A DNA stretch of 64,000 nt from an uncultured Lachnospiraceae bacterium (GTDB taxonomy: Bacteria; Bacillota; Clostridia; Lachnospirales; Lachnospiraceae). Location: NCBI GenBank assembly GCA_947632515.1, contig CANRPO010000013.1, positions 1 through 64,000 on the forward strand. Direction: 5' to 3'. The translations under genes and the position numbers were made by a program. Each line of letters begins with the position of its first letter. Positions within the stretch are counted from its first letter, which is position 1. This document shows positions 8,298-17,016 of the stretch, piece after piece. The notes under the pieces were generated by a model, which was not told the origin of the DNA, did no database searches, and worked only from the letters and a program-made list of their open reading frames with translations.

Positions 8298-9436
8298 AAA
8301 GAATTGACGTAATTGTTCCAATATATAAAGGGCAATGTTATGTAGAAGGAATGATTTCTCAGCTTGAGCAATCTGCAGAAAAGGTAGACAGAACTGTAAA
8401 GATCGGTTTGATCTTGGTAAATGACGATCCTAAAGATTATTTTCGAGAGAGCTATTGTTCGGAAAAGATAGATATTCTTGCAATGGAGACCGATCAAAAC
8501 AGAGGGATACATGGCGCGAGAGTGAGAGGATTAACTTATTGCACAGGGGATTATGTTGTTTTTTTGGATCAGGATGACAGGATTTCCCCGGACTATTTCG
8601 TTAGCCAATTGGGTTCGTTGGGGGAGGCGGATGCAGTCATATGCAGAGCGATAAATGGAGGACGGCTGTTTTATGCATATGATAAACCATTTAAAGAGAT
8701 GATTTCTTTGGGGCACATGTTTTCTAAGGGGAATGGAATTCTTTCACCAGGTCAGGTACTGATGCGACGGGAAGCGATCCCACAGTTTTGGCAGGAGAAT
8801 ATTTTACGGTACAATGGGGCGGACGACTGGCTGCTTTGGATATGTATGTTATATGAGGGGATGCGTTTTGCGGAAAATCAGGCGGTGTTGTATGAACATG
8901 TCATTGGCAGCGAGAACAGTTCGGGGAGTGCTTTTGGGATGTATCAGTCGGAGAGGGAAATGTATGGGATATTGCGGGAACAAAAATACCTTGACACGGG
9001 ACATCTGGCACAGTTGTGGCAGGCACTTCAGAGAGGTCTGGAAACAAGGTTAAAGGAGTTGGACAGGCTGAAGGCGGCAGAAGATATATATGCTATATGG
9101 CTGAATGCCAGGGGAGAAAAAGTTTCTGTTGCACAAATGTTAAAACTTGCAGGTTATAAAACGGTAGCAATTTATGGCATGGGCAAAATGGGAATGCGCC
9201 TATATCAGGAAATCAAGATGGAAATAGAGGTAAAGTGCTATATAGATAGAAATGCAGCATATTTGAAAGCAGATATACCGATTTATACTTTGGAAGATGA
9301 TATTCCGCAGGTGGATCTCGTTATTATTGCACTGGCTGACAGGGAGCACAGAATTCAAAAGGATGTTTCAAATACAATTAATTGCCCGGTTAAGGGGATA
9401 GAAGAAATTTTGCGGGATATGCTGGCAGAGAGGTGA
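8294..9436 (+). CDS. Glycosyltransferase family 2 with C-terminal Rossmann module
   Basis: The GT-A domain spans about residues 1-215: IDVIVPIYKGQCYVEGMISQ, NRGIHGARVRGL and the DxD region VVFLDQDDRISPDYF. Residues 270-380 carry the module with its lead-in helix (AGYKTVAIYGMGKMGMRLYQ, CYIDRN, DLVIIAL, KGIEEIL). This copy is the one most similar to the stand-alone protein at 1685. The start overlaps the preceding stop codon. Donor sugar unknown. Confidence 0.85.
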   Translation: MKRIDVIVPIYKGQCYVEGMISQLEQSAEKVDRTVKIGLILVNDDPKDYFRESYCSEKIDILAMETDQNRGIHGARVRGLTYCTGDYVVFLDQDDRISPDYFVSQLGSLGEADAVICRAINGGRLFYAYDKPFKEMISLGHMFSKGNGILSPGQVLMRREAIPQFWQENILRYNGADDWLLWICMLYEGMRFAENQAVLYEHVIGSENSSGSAFGMYQSEREMYGILREQKYLDTGHLAQLWQALQRGLETRLKELDRLKAAEDIYAIWLNARGEKVSVAQMLKLAGYKTVAIYGMGKMGMRLYQEIKMEIEVKCYIDRNAAYLKADIPIYTLEDDIPQVDLVIIALADREHRIQKDVSNTINCPVKGIEEILRDMLAER

Positions 9437-9443
9437 GTTATAA

Positions 9444-10526
9444 GTGGTAAAAATACGGAATTGCACATCAGATCAATTTGTGGGAAGGGTAGAAAACAGT
9501 AAATTGATTTGTATCTGCGCAGGTGATAATTTTAAAAAATTTTGTGAAGATTATCCGCTTGTGCCACAGATAGTATGTGTGGTGGATAATTTTAAAGCAG
9601 GGACAGTACTTCAGATTGGAAGTCGAAAAATCCCTGTGGTTTCTATGGAGCAAATAGAACAGATCCCGGAAGAGACGGTACTGATATTGACTTCCGTTAA
9701 AGTGGCAGATGAAATTATACCACAATTAGATCAGAGTAGCATATTTCAAGGTAAAATATTGTATGTACCTGAAATATTTAAAAGAGATAAAACGGAGTTT
9801 GCATTAAAGTCCGGTTCTGTACAAATCATTCCCAAAATCATACATTATTGTTGGTTTGGCGACAATCCTATGCCAAAGAGTTTTCAGGAAAATATTGATA
9901 CATGGAAGAGACACTGCGCTGATTATGAGATAAAACAGTGGAACGAAAGAAATTATGATATTTCAAAAAATAAATATATGTTGCAGGCATACGAAAATAA
10001 GAAATGGGGGTTTGTTCCGGATTATGCAAGGCTTGATATTGTAGCATCACAAGGGGGAGTATATCTTGATACAGATGTAAAAGTAGTACGGTCTTTTGAT
10101 TCGTTACTGCAGTTTGGGCTGTTTTGCGGCTTTGAGAGCAAAACAAGGATCAATTTTGGGCAAGGGTTTGGAGCGAGAAAGGGGCATCCGATAATAAAGG
10201 AGATGCAAAAAGAGTATGAAAATATGGAATTTGTAAATCCGGACGGGACCATGAATACAGATCCATCCCCTATATATCAGACTAGAGTTTTGAAGAGGCT
10301 GGGTTTGACTATAAATGGAACACTTCAACAAAAAGATGATGTCATTGTATTATCGCCGGAATATTTTTCACCAACAAATGAGTTTGGGTATGGCCGGCCA
10401 ACAGAAAATACTTTTTCGATACACCAATATGATGGTAGCTGGTATGATGAAGAACAACGTAAAATGAGAGAAAAAACGGCCAAAAATTACCAATATATAA
10501 TTGGACGAGCGGCGGGAGAAAAATAG
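9444..10526 (+). CDS. GT32-like (DXD sugar-binding) glycosyltransferase with divergent N-terminal module
   Basis: A GTG start sits 7 nt after AGGTGAG. Residues 125-300 match the Gly_transf_sug/Caps_synth type: PKIIHYCWFGDNPMP, VPDYARLDIVASQGGVYLDT and the DTDV metal site, as in capsule mannosyl- or galactosyltransferases. Residues 15-115 are a degenerate copy of the module (LICICAGDNFKKFCED, VVDNFKAG, VLILTSVKV) in which the glycine loop is largely lost. That assignment is less certain than for the neighbours. Confidence 0.8.
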   Translation: MVKIRNCTSDQFVGRVENSKLICICAGDNFKKFCEDYPLVPQIVCVVDNFKAGTVLQIGSRKIPVVSMEQIEQIPEETVLILTSVKVADEIIPQLDQSSIFQGKILYVPEIFKRDKTEFALKSGSVQIIPKIIHYCWFGDNPMPKSFQENIDTWKRHCADYEIKQWNERNYDISKNKYMLQAYENKKWGFVPDYARLDIVASQGGVYLDTDVKVVRSFDSLLQFGLFCGFESKTRINFGQGFGARKGHPIIKEMQKEYENMEFVNPDGTMNTDPSPIYQTRVLKRLGLTINGTLQQKDDVIVLSPEYFSPTNEFGYGRPTENTFSIHQYDGSWYDEEQRKMREKTAKNYQYIIGRAAGEK

Positions 10527-10529
10527 AAT

Positions 10530-11486
10530 ATGGTAATACTGTATGGGTTGGGTTCACATAGCAGAAATATAGCAACAATGTATAATATTCCAATGGATGA
10601 GATAGAAGTAATTATTGACAATAATCTTTCAAAATGTGAGCCGTATTATGGAATGGTTATTTCGTGGGAAGAGTATTTGCGCCGAAGGACAGAATACCGT
10701 TCTACGCAGTTGGTGATAGGTGCAAAGTATCGGTTTGATGAGATAAGAGAAGAAGTATTGGCAAGCGGATTATTTGGAATTGCCGATATTATTGGAATCG
10801 AAAAGTGGGCAGAAGAAAACTTTGTAAAGAGAAGATTATTAGGGCAATATATTGATGAGCGTGAATGTATGAACGCTAGGATACTCTCGGAACGAGTTGG
10901 AAGTATTTCGCAAAAGCTTCTCGAAGAAGCGATGGTTTTATGCAGTCGGTATGAAGCTTTAGACCGACTTCCCAAGGGTGGGCGAGTGGCAGAGATCGGT
11001 GTTGCATATGGAGATTTTTCAAAAGAAATTCTTACAAAGATGAAACCAGAGAAATTTTATGCAGTTGACCTTTTTTGCGAATCGGTTGGTTTTTGGAATA
11101 ACGGTTTATTCGAAGAGTCTCAGATGACACATTATGAATGGTATGCAGATAGATTTTCGGATTATATCAGTTCCGGAACGCTAATAATGGAAAAAGGCTT
11201 TTCCTGGGATGTGATGGAGAGGTTCCCTGATTGTTATTTTGATTATATATATCTTGATGCGGCGCATGATTATGCAAGCGTAGAAAAAGATATTATACAG
11301 ATCGTAAAGAAAATAAAACAAGGTGGTATTATTCAATTTAATGATTACACATTTCAAGAGGGATATGGAGTGATCCCGGCTGTGAATAGAATGATCAAAG
11401 AGATGAATGCAAAAGTATTGTATTATTGTCTTTCGCCTAATGGTTATGCAGATCTGGTCGTGCAGATGAGAAAACAGGAGTTGTAA
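10530..11486 (+). CDS. Class I SAM-dependent methyltransferase with N-terminal Rossmann module
   Basis: A 318-residue protein. Residues 1-105 are the locus module (MVILYGLGSHSRNIATMY, VIIDNN, LVIGAKYRF). The methyltransferase domain starts near residue 150: the SAM-binding loop GRVAEIGVAYGDFSKEIL, the acidic residue in FYAVDLF, and DYIYLDAAHDYASVEKDI, in the manner of Methyltransf_24 enzymes acting on sugars in glycan loci. The next gene starts immediately after its stop codon. Confidence 0.8.
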   Translation: MVILYGLGSHSRNIATMYNIPMDEIEVIIDNNLSKCEPYYGMVISWEEYLRRRTEYRSTQLVIGAKYRFDEIREEVLASGLFGIADIIGIEKWAEENFVKRRLLGQYIDERECMNARILSERVGSISQKLLEEAMVLCSRYEALDRLPKGGRVAEIGVAYGDFSKEILTKMKPEKFYAVDLFCESVGFWNNGLFEESQMTHYEWYADRFSDYISSGTLIMEKGFSWDVMERFPDCYFDYIYLDAAHDYASVEKDIIQIVKKIKQGGIIQFNDYTFQEGYGVIPAVNRMIKEMNAKVLYYCLSPNGYADLVVQMRKQEL

Positions 11487-12680
11487 ATGATAAGTCTGAT
11501 TGTTCCGGTTTACAATATCAAAAAATACCTTGATCGATGTGTTTCAAGTATTCTTACGCAGACATATAAGGAATTTGAATTGATTTTGGTCGATGATGGT
11601 TCAACGGATGGTTCATCAGATGTATGTGATTTTTATGTAAGGCAAGATAGTAGAGTTATTGTCATACACAAACAAAATGGCGGACTTGTCAGCGCAAGAA
11701 AATCAGGGCTTAAAATTGCTCAGGGGGAGTATATAGGATTTGTTGATGGTGATGATTGGATAGAACCACAGATGTATGAACATCTGATGAGCTTGGTCAC
11801 AGAATATCAAGCGGATATGGCGCTTGGAGGCAGTATCGAAGATGTAAATGGGCAGACCATATATAAAACAAACTATTTAAAACCAGGAGTATATGATAAA
11901 GAAAGGCTCTGTAGGGATGTGTATCCTTATATGCTTTGTGCAGGGGAATTTTTTTGTATGGGAGTTCAACCATATATCTGGAACAAATTGATACGCCGCG
12001 ACCTTACAAATAAGCATATGTGGACGATAGATGACCGAATACGGATTGGCGAGGACGTGGCAGCAGTGGTGCCCATGCTTTTGATGGCGGATAAAGTCGT
12101 TATATCAGATGCCTGTGATTATCACTATTGTATTAGAGAAACATCTATGATGCGGCAGAAAAATGAGAACAGAGAATGGGATGAAGTGTGTATTCTGCAT
12201 AGGTTTCTTGAATCAGTATTTTCGATATATTTGTTGAAATATGCTGATTTGGAGCGTCAGTTAAGTCATTATACAATCGGAAATATGCTTACCAGAGCGT
12301 ATGAAAAGCTTGCAGGCAAAGACGGGGCGAATATTTTATGGCCCTTTGGTTATCAAATAGGCGCCAATAAGTGCATTGTGTATAGTGCCGGAAATTTTGG
12401 ACAGGCGGTGTATGGCTATTTGCAGAGAAACCACGGGGAAAAGTGCGCTCTTTGGGTCGATCGACAATATCAAAGGTATCGATCTTGTGGAATGTCTGTG
12501 TGTTGCGTAGAGGATGTACTCAAGGAAAAGCAGGCAGATATACTGATTGCTGTGCTTAGTCTGGAGTTGGCTAAGGTCATTCGGGAAGATTTGTTACGGA
12601 TGGGGATAAGCACTGAACGAATATATTGCATCAATGTAACAGATGATGACATTAAAGAAATACTTCTCAGTATATGCTAA
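11487..12680 (+). CDS. Glycosyltransferase family 2 with C-terminal Rossmann module
   Basis: A canonical GT2 domain fills residues 1-220: ISLIVPVYNIKKYLDRCVSS, ILVDDGSTDGSSD, and GFVDGDDWIEPQMY. Residues 285-397 hold a divergent module copy (CIVYSAGNFGQAVYGYLQ, LWVDRQYQ, ADILIAVL, DIKEIL). AGGAG lies 8 nt before the ATG. The enzyme resembles EpsJ/WfgS-type transferases; specificity cannot be assigned. Confidence 0.85.
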   Translation: MISLIVPVYNIKKYLDRCVSSILTQTYKEFELILVDDGSTDGSSDVCDFYVRQDSRVIVIHKQNGGLVSARKSGLKIAQGEYIGFVDGDDWIEPQMYEHLMSLVTEYQADMALGGSIEDVNGQTIYKTNYLKPGVYDKERLCRDVYPYMLCAGEFFCMGVQPYIWNKLIRRDLTNKHMWTIDDRIRIGEDVAAVVPMLLMADKVVISDACDYHYCIRETSMMRQKNENREWDEVCILHRFLESVFSIYLLKYADLERQLSHYTIGNMLTRAYEKLAGKDGANILWPFGYQIGANKCIVYSAGNFGQAVYGYLQRNHGEKCALWVDRQYQRYRSCGMSVCCVEDVLKEKQADILIAVLSLELAKVIREDLLRMGISTERIYCINVTDDDIKEILLSIC

Positions 12681-12698
12681 TTGGAGATGAAGGAAGTT

Positions 12699-13748
12699 AT
12701 GCAGAATATTTACATAGTCGGAGCCCATTCAAGAGCGCGTACACTAGGGGTGTATCTTAAGAAATTATATACGGACATAAGGATTGAGGCTTATTTGTAT
12801 GACAATGATGAACTAAATCCGGATAACATTGAAGGGATTCCGGTAATCCATTTTGATGAAAGTATGTTATTGAGGACGGATTATACTGTTTACTTAGGAA
12901 CAAGGGGCATTTACCACCCCGCACTGACGGAAAAATTACAGCGAATGGGAATGAAAAAAATTGTTCCGGTGACACCGCAATTGGATCTTGAACTGCGTAA
13001 TCACTTTCTGTCTCTATATTATGCGGAAACGGGAAGAAACTTTGACAAGCTTGATACTCTATCCAAGGCTGTCGTTATTTATGTAGTGAGGTCTGTGTTT
13101 GACAAACCACTCCAACAGTCATATTCGTTGTCCGCATTCCGGCAGGAGATCCAGGTAGGGGCAGCATTGACGGAAGAAAGAATATGTGAATTAGCTGATA
13201 ATACAGGAGAAAATATTTCCGAGAGAAATCGCCAGTTCTGTGAGTTGACAGCATTGTACTGGATTTGGAAAAATGCAAGGCAGGATATCGTGGGGCTTGA
13301 GCACTATCGCAGACATTTTTTGTTTCAGGATGACTGGTATCAGAAAATGCGAGATCATAATGTAGACGTGATTTTGCCGACGCCTCTTTATGTGACGCCG
13401 AATATTGCACAGAATTACAAGGACAGGCACATTGTTTCCGACTGGGAATTTATGATGGATTATCTGCGGCGGATCTATCCAAAAGACTATAAGAAAGCGG
13501 TTTCGTTTTTTGCTACTAATTTGTATTCGCCTTGTAATATGTTCGTCATGAAGAAAGATATTTTGGATGATTTATGCATGTGGCTGTTTCCCATTCTCTT
13601 TATCTGCGCAGAGCATGGCGGAGAGCGGGAAGATGCTTATCAGAATCGCTATCCGGGATTTCTGGCAGAGCGTTTGATGACTTTTTTCTTTGAAAAAAAC
13701 AGGGATAAATATAAGATCGTGTATGCAGACAAAGGGTTTCTTGGCTGA
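12699..13748 (+). CDS. DUF4422 glycosyltransferase-like protein with N-terminal Rossmann module
   Basis: Residues 1-105 form the module (NIYIVGAHSRARTLGVYLKK, AYLYDNDE, YTVYLGTRG). The rest is a DUF4422 domain, a predicted GT family of capsule loci, recognised by YYAETGRNFDKL, GENISERNRQFCELTALYWI and GLEHYRRHF. The ORF track starts at a TTG at 12681; the ATG at 12699 gives an N-terminus beginning directly with the module, but ATG 12687 is also possible. It is the last gene of the AT-rich cluster. Confidence 0.75.
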   Translation: MQNIYIVGAHSRARTLGVYLKKLYTDIRIEAYLYDNDELNPDNIEGIPVIHFDESMLLRTDYTVYLGTRGIYHPALTEKLQRMGMKKIVPVTPQLDLELRNHFLSLYYAETGRNFDKLDTLSKAVVIYVVRSVFDKPLQQSYSLSAFRQEIQVGAALTEERICELADNTGENISERNRQFCELTALYWIWKNARQDIVGLEHYRRHFLFQDDWYQKMRDHNVDVILPTPLYVTPNIAQNYKDRHIVSDWEFMMDYLRRIYPKDYKKAVSFFATNLYSPCNMFVMKKDILDDLCMWLFPILFICAEHGGEREDAYQNRYPGFLAERLMTFFFEKNRDKYKIVYADKGFLG

Positions 13749-13807
13749 CGATATGAAACAATGATGGCAGTTAAAAAATCAGAGAAAAACGATCGGAGAT
13801 AAAGCAT

Positions 13808-14479
13808 ATGTATTATGAATTGACCGCATCAATGATGTGCGCTGACTATGGCAATCTGGAAAAAGAGGTAAGGGAACTGGACGAAGGCGGCATAGACTCC
13901 TTCCACATTGACATCATGGACGGGCGCTATGTACCCAATTTTGCCATGTCGTTAAATGACATGAAGTACATAGCCGGCGCGACAAAAAGGCCGCTCGACG
14001 TACACCTGATGATAGAACATCCCAACAACAACGTCCAGCTTTTTTTAAACAATCTAAGACGTGGCGATACAGTCTACATCCACCCGGAGGCGGAATATCA
14101 TCCATCCACGACGCTGCAGAAGATCATCGATGCGGGCATGGTGCCGGGCATAGCTATCAATCCCGGGACGAGCGTGGAAACGGTCTATGAGATGCTGCGC
14201 ATTGTCAAAAAGGTGCTTGTCATGACCGTGAATCCCGGAAACGCGGGACAGATGTACATGCCCTATGTCGGGGAGAAGATAAAAAGGCTGCTGGCATTAA
14301 AGGAGAAGATGAAGTTCCGGCTCTACTGGGACGGCGCGTGCAGCGCGGATAAGATCCTGCAGTTCGCACCGATGGGAATGGACGGGTTCGTGCTGGGCAC
14401 AACGCTCCTTTTTGGGAAGGGAAAGCCATACAGCGGAGCCATACAGGAAATCCGTAAGTATTGCAGCGATATTGGATAA
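13808..14479 (+). CDS. Ribulose-phosphate 3-epimerase family protein, divergent
   Basis: A 223-residue TIM-barrel protein. It keeps the Rpe landmarks FHIDIMDGRYVPNF, DVHLMIEHP and MTVNPGNAGQ, but the normally invariant phosphate-binding VDGGI is replaced by WDGACS and the HxEA strand reads HPEAEYHP. The divergence and its position next to a cytidylyltransferase and a zinc dehydrogenase suggest a paralogue dedicated to making a pentulose or pentitol phosphate for the glycan, rather than the pentose-phosphate enzyme. Base composition is clearly more GC-rich from here on. Confidence 0.75.
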   Translation: MYYELTASMMCADYGNLEKEVRELDEGGIDSFHIDIMDGRYVPNFAMSLNDMKYIAGATKRPLDVHLMIEHPNNNVQLFLNNLRRGDTVYIHPEAEYHPSTTLQKIIDAGMVPGIAINPGTSVETVYEMLRIVKKVLVMTVNPGNAGQMYMPYVGEKIKRLLALKEKMKFRLYWDGACSADKILQFAPMGMDGFVLGTTLLFGKGKPYSGAIQEIRKYCSDIG

Positions 14480-14502
14480 CGAAAATACCGTGGAGGATCA
14501 TG

Positions 14503-15201
14503 ATGGCAGTTGCATTGATTTTGTCAGGAGGGAATGGCGTGCGTATGGGGCTGGATATTCCCAAGCAGTACGTTGAGGTAAACGGCAGATCGGTCATTTC
14601 CTACTGCATTGAACGGTTATCGCGCCATGAACGGATCCATGCGATACAGATCGTGGCGTCATCCGACTGGCAGGCACAGATACGGCAGAGCCTTGAAAAA
14701 TATGATATTAACGGGAAATTCCGGGGTTTTTCGACTCCGGGACAAAACAGGCAGCTGTCTGTTTACCATGGACTGGAGGATGTCAGAAAATATGCGGAGG
14801 ATTCGGATGTAGCGCTGGTGCACGATGCGGCGAGGCCGCTGGTCTCTGAACAGATGATAACAGACTGTCTGGAGGCGGTACAGGGACATGACGGCGCAGT
14901 GCCTGTCCTGCCGATGAAGGATACGGTATATCAGAGCATAGATGGAAAGAGGATCAGCGGACTGGTAAGACGGAGCGAAATCTATGCGGGGCAGGCGCCG
15001 GAGGCATTTCGGATAGGGGCATACTATGAGGCGAACAGGAGGCTGTGCCCTGACAGGATATTGGAGATTAACGGCTCCACGGAACCTGCGGTCATGGCGG
15101 GGATGGATATTGTCATGATAGCGGGCGACGAGGGCAATTTTAAGATCACGACAATAGAGGATTTAAAACGGTTTCAGGAGATCGTAAGCAGGGAGCGGTA
15201 A
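14503..15201 (+). CDS. IspD/TarI-like cytidylyltransferase
   Basis: A 232-residue nucleotidyltransferase: N-terminal LSGGNGVRMGLDIPKQY (CTP-binding glycine loop and PKQ), HDAARPLVS, PMKDTVYQ, GQAPEAFRIG, and the C-terminal NFKITTIEDL. It could be IspD (methylerythritol-phosphate cytidylyltransferase) or TarI (ribitol-5-phosphate cytidylyltransferase). The flanking Rpe-like and dehydrogenase genes favour CDP-ribitol synthesis. The ORF track begins at a TTG at 14461; ATG 14503 sits 6-7 nt after GGAGG and gives MAVALILSGG. Confidence 0.8.
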   Translation: MAVALILSGGNGVRMGLDIPKQYVEVNGRSVISYCIERLSRHERIHAIQIVASSDWQAQIRQSLEKYDINGKFRGFSTPGQNRQLSVYHGLEDVRKYAEDSDVALVHDAARPLVSEQMITDCLEAVQGHDGAVPVLPMKDTVYQSIDGKRISGLVRRSEIYAGQAPEAFRIGAYYEANRRLCPDRILEINGSTEPAVMAGMDIVMIAGDEGNFKITTIEDLKRFQEIVSRER

Positions 15202-15202
15202 G

Positions 15203-16255
15203 ATGAGGGCATGGGTTTTGCATGGTGTTGACCACATATGTTTGGAGGAAACGGAAGAACCGGATCTGGCAGAAAATGAAACGCTTGTTTCAGTTAAGGC
15301 GGCCGGCATCTGCGGATCGGACATTCCCAGAATATACAAAACGGGAGCGCATGTGCATCCGCTGATACCCGGTCATGAATTTTCGGGGCAGGTAATAAAA
15401 ACGGGGGAAAAAGCAGACAGAAAATGGCTCGGTAAGCGTGTCGGTATTTTTCCGCTTATTCCGTGCGGGATCTGTACCGCGTGCAGGAAAAAACAGTACG
15501 AATTATGCCGTAACTACAACTATCTGGGTTCACGCACAGACGGCGGCTTTGCGGAATATGCGGCAGTCCCGGAGCGGAATCTGATAGAACTGCCCGACAG
15601 CGTATCCTATGAGGAGGCGGCGATGCTGGAGCCCATGGCGGTGGCAGTGCATGCAATGCGAAGAGTGCAGATGCAAAAGAGTGACACAGTTGTTGTCTAT
15701 GGACTTGGGACGATCGGCATGCTGCTTTTTCTGTTCCTAAAGGATGCCGGGTTTGAAAATCTTCTTGCGGTAGGGAACAAAGAGTTTCAAAAAGAGACGA
15801 TACTGAAATTTGGAGCGGATGAAACATGTTACTGTGACAGCAAAGCGCAGAATGTTTCCGAGTGGCTGATGCGGCGGACGGATCGAAGGGGAGCGGATGT
15901 GGTTTTTGAGTGTGTGGGAAGGAACGAGACCGTTTCGCAGGCGGTCGATCTGACAGCGCCGATGGGGCGCATTTGCATGGTCGGGAATCCATATTCGGAC
16001 ATGACTCTGGAAAAGAATGTCTATTGGAAAATTTTAAGAAACCAGATCACGATAACCGGTACATGGAATTCTGCTTTTACGCATCAAAACGATGACGACT
16101 GGCATTATGTGCTTGACAGACTGGCGCGGAAAAGAATTTCGCCGAGAGAACTGATCTCCCACGAGCTGGATCTGTGTGACGCGGAGAGAGGGTTCCTGAT
16201 CATGCGGGATAAAAGAGAAGATCATATGAAAGTGATGATACGCATATCCGGATGA
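15203..16255 (+). CDS. Zinc-dependent medium-chain alcohol/polyol dehydrogenase
   Basis: A 350-residue MDR enzyme. Catalytic zinc ligands are visible in GICGSD and IPGHEFSG, the structural zinc site is the four-cysteine loop CGICTACRKKQYELC, and the NAD(P) loop is VVYGLGTIG. The overall pattern is that of sorbitol/galactitol-phosphate dehydrogenases. It starts 2 nt after the cytidylyltransferase stop. By context it may act like TarJ, reducing ribulose 5-phosphate to ribitol 5-phosphate; a catabolic polyol dehydrogenase is the alternative. Confidence 0.8.
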   Translation: MRAWVLHGVDHICLEETEEPDLAENETLVSVKAAGICGSDIPRIYKTGAHVHPLIPGHEFSGQVIKTGEKADRKWLGKRVGIFPLIPCGICTACRKKQYELCRNYNYLGSRTDGGFAEYAAVPERNLIELPDSVSYEEAAMLEPMAVAVHAMRRVQMQKSDTVVVYGLGTIGMLLFLFLKDAGFENLLAVGNKEFQKETILKFGADETCYCDSKAQNVSEWLMRRTDRRGADVVFECVGRNETVSQAVDLTAPMGRICMVGNPYSDMTLEKNVYWKILRNQITITGTWNSAFTHQNDDDWHYVLDRLARKRISPRELISHELDLCDAERGFLIMRDKREDHMKVMIRISG

Positions 16256-16263
16256 TCTGCAGG

Positions 16264-16293
16264 TTGACATCCAGCGAACGCACGGTCTATAAT
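16264..16293 (+). promoter_or_regulatory. Sigma-A type promoter for ECF S component gene
   Basis: TTGACA at 16264-16269, an 18-nt spacer, and a perfect TATAAT at 16288-16293. Transcription would start near 16300, giving a leader of about 70 nt before the ATG at 16369. The leader holds a small hairpin (TTCCCGC pairing with GCGGGGAA, one bulge). Confidence 0.75.
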
Positions 16294-16368
16294 ATATCTG
16301 TATATTCCCGCACAAATATCCGGCGGGGAAAGTAGTTTCAGAAAGATACGATCAAGGAGGAGAAATTT

Positions 16369-16914
16369 ATGAAAAAGCTTTCTGTGAAAACCGTTGTTGC
16401 GATTGGTATCGGCGCGGCGCTGTTCTTTGTTCTGGGTAAGATCTCCATACCCACGCCGGTCCCGAATACATACATCAGTCTGCAGTATGCGATCGAGGCG
16501 GTGTTCGCGACGCTCTTCGGGCCGATCGCGGGTCTGCTGATCGGATTCATCGGACATACGCTTGTCGACGCGACGAGCTATGGACCGTGGTGGAGCTGGA
16601 TTATTGCGTCCGCGTGCGTTGGTCTGATTATCGGGCTTATCACGATGAAATTAGACTTAAGCGAGGGGATCGACACGAAGAAGATCGTCACTTTTAATGT
16701 GGCGCAGATCGTCGCACATCTGCTCGCCTGGGGGCTGATCGCCCCGGTGCTTGACATTCTGATCTACAGCGAGCCTATCGAGAAACTGTTCGCGCAGGGA
16801 TTGATGGCAGGCGTGGCAAATATCATCACGACGGGAGTTGTCGGCACGTTACTGCTGATCGCGTATGCGGAGACGGTCGTGAAGAGAGGCTCTTTGAAAA
16901 AGGAAGAGGACTAA
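16369..16914 (+). CDS. ECF transporter S component, UPF0397 family
   Basis: A 181-residue membrane protein with about five or six hydrophobic segments. Its N-terminus [20 protein letters not shown], then [14 protein letters not shown] and [10 protein letters not shown], match the UPF0397 family, usually annotated as a vitamin (riboflavin-like) ECF substrate-binding subunit. It would bind the vitamin in the membrane and hand it to the T and ATPase subunits encoded next. The true substrate is not established by sequence. An AAGGAGG site precedes the ATG. Confidence 0.85.
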   Translation: MKKLSVKTVVAIGIGAALFFVLGKISIPTPVPNTYISLQYAIEAVFATLFGPIAGLLIGFIGHTLVDATSYGPWWSWIIASACVGLIIGLITMKLDLSEGIDTKKIVTFNVAQIVAHLLAWGLIAPVLDILIYSEPIEKLFAQGLMAGVANIITTGVVGTLLLIAYAETVVKRGSLKKEED

Positions 16915-16934
16915 ACGATTATAGGTACAGCTGA

Positions 16935-16966
16935 GAGCTGCTGCTGATGAGGCGGCGGCTCTTTTT
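16935..16966 (+). terminator. Terminator or attenuator between S component and ATPase genes
   Basis: GAGCTGCTGC pairs with GCGGCGGCTC (two G-U pairs) around a 7-nt loop and is followed by TTTTT. It lies in the 102-nt gap of an otherwise continuous operon, so it may lower expression of the energizing subunits relative to the S component. Confidence 0.6.
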
Positions 16967-17016
16967 GCGAAAAATTCTATTAAGGCATGGGCAGTACACA
17001 AGAAGGAGCGTAGAAC

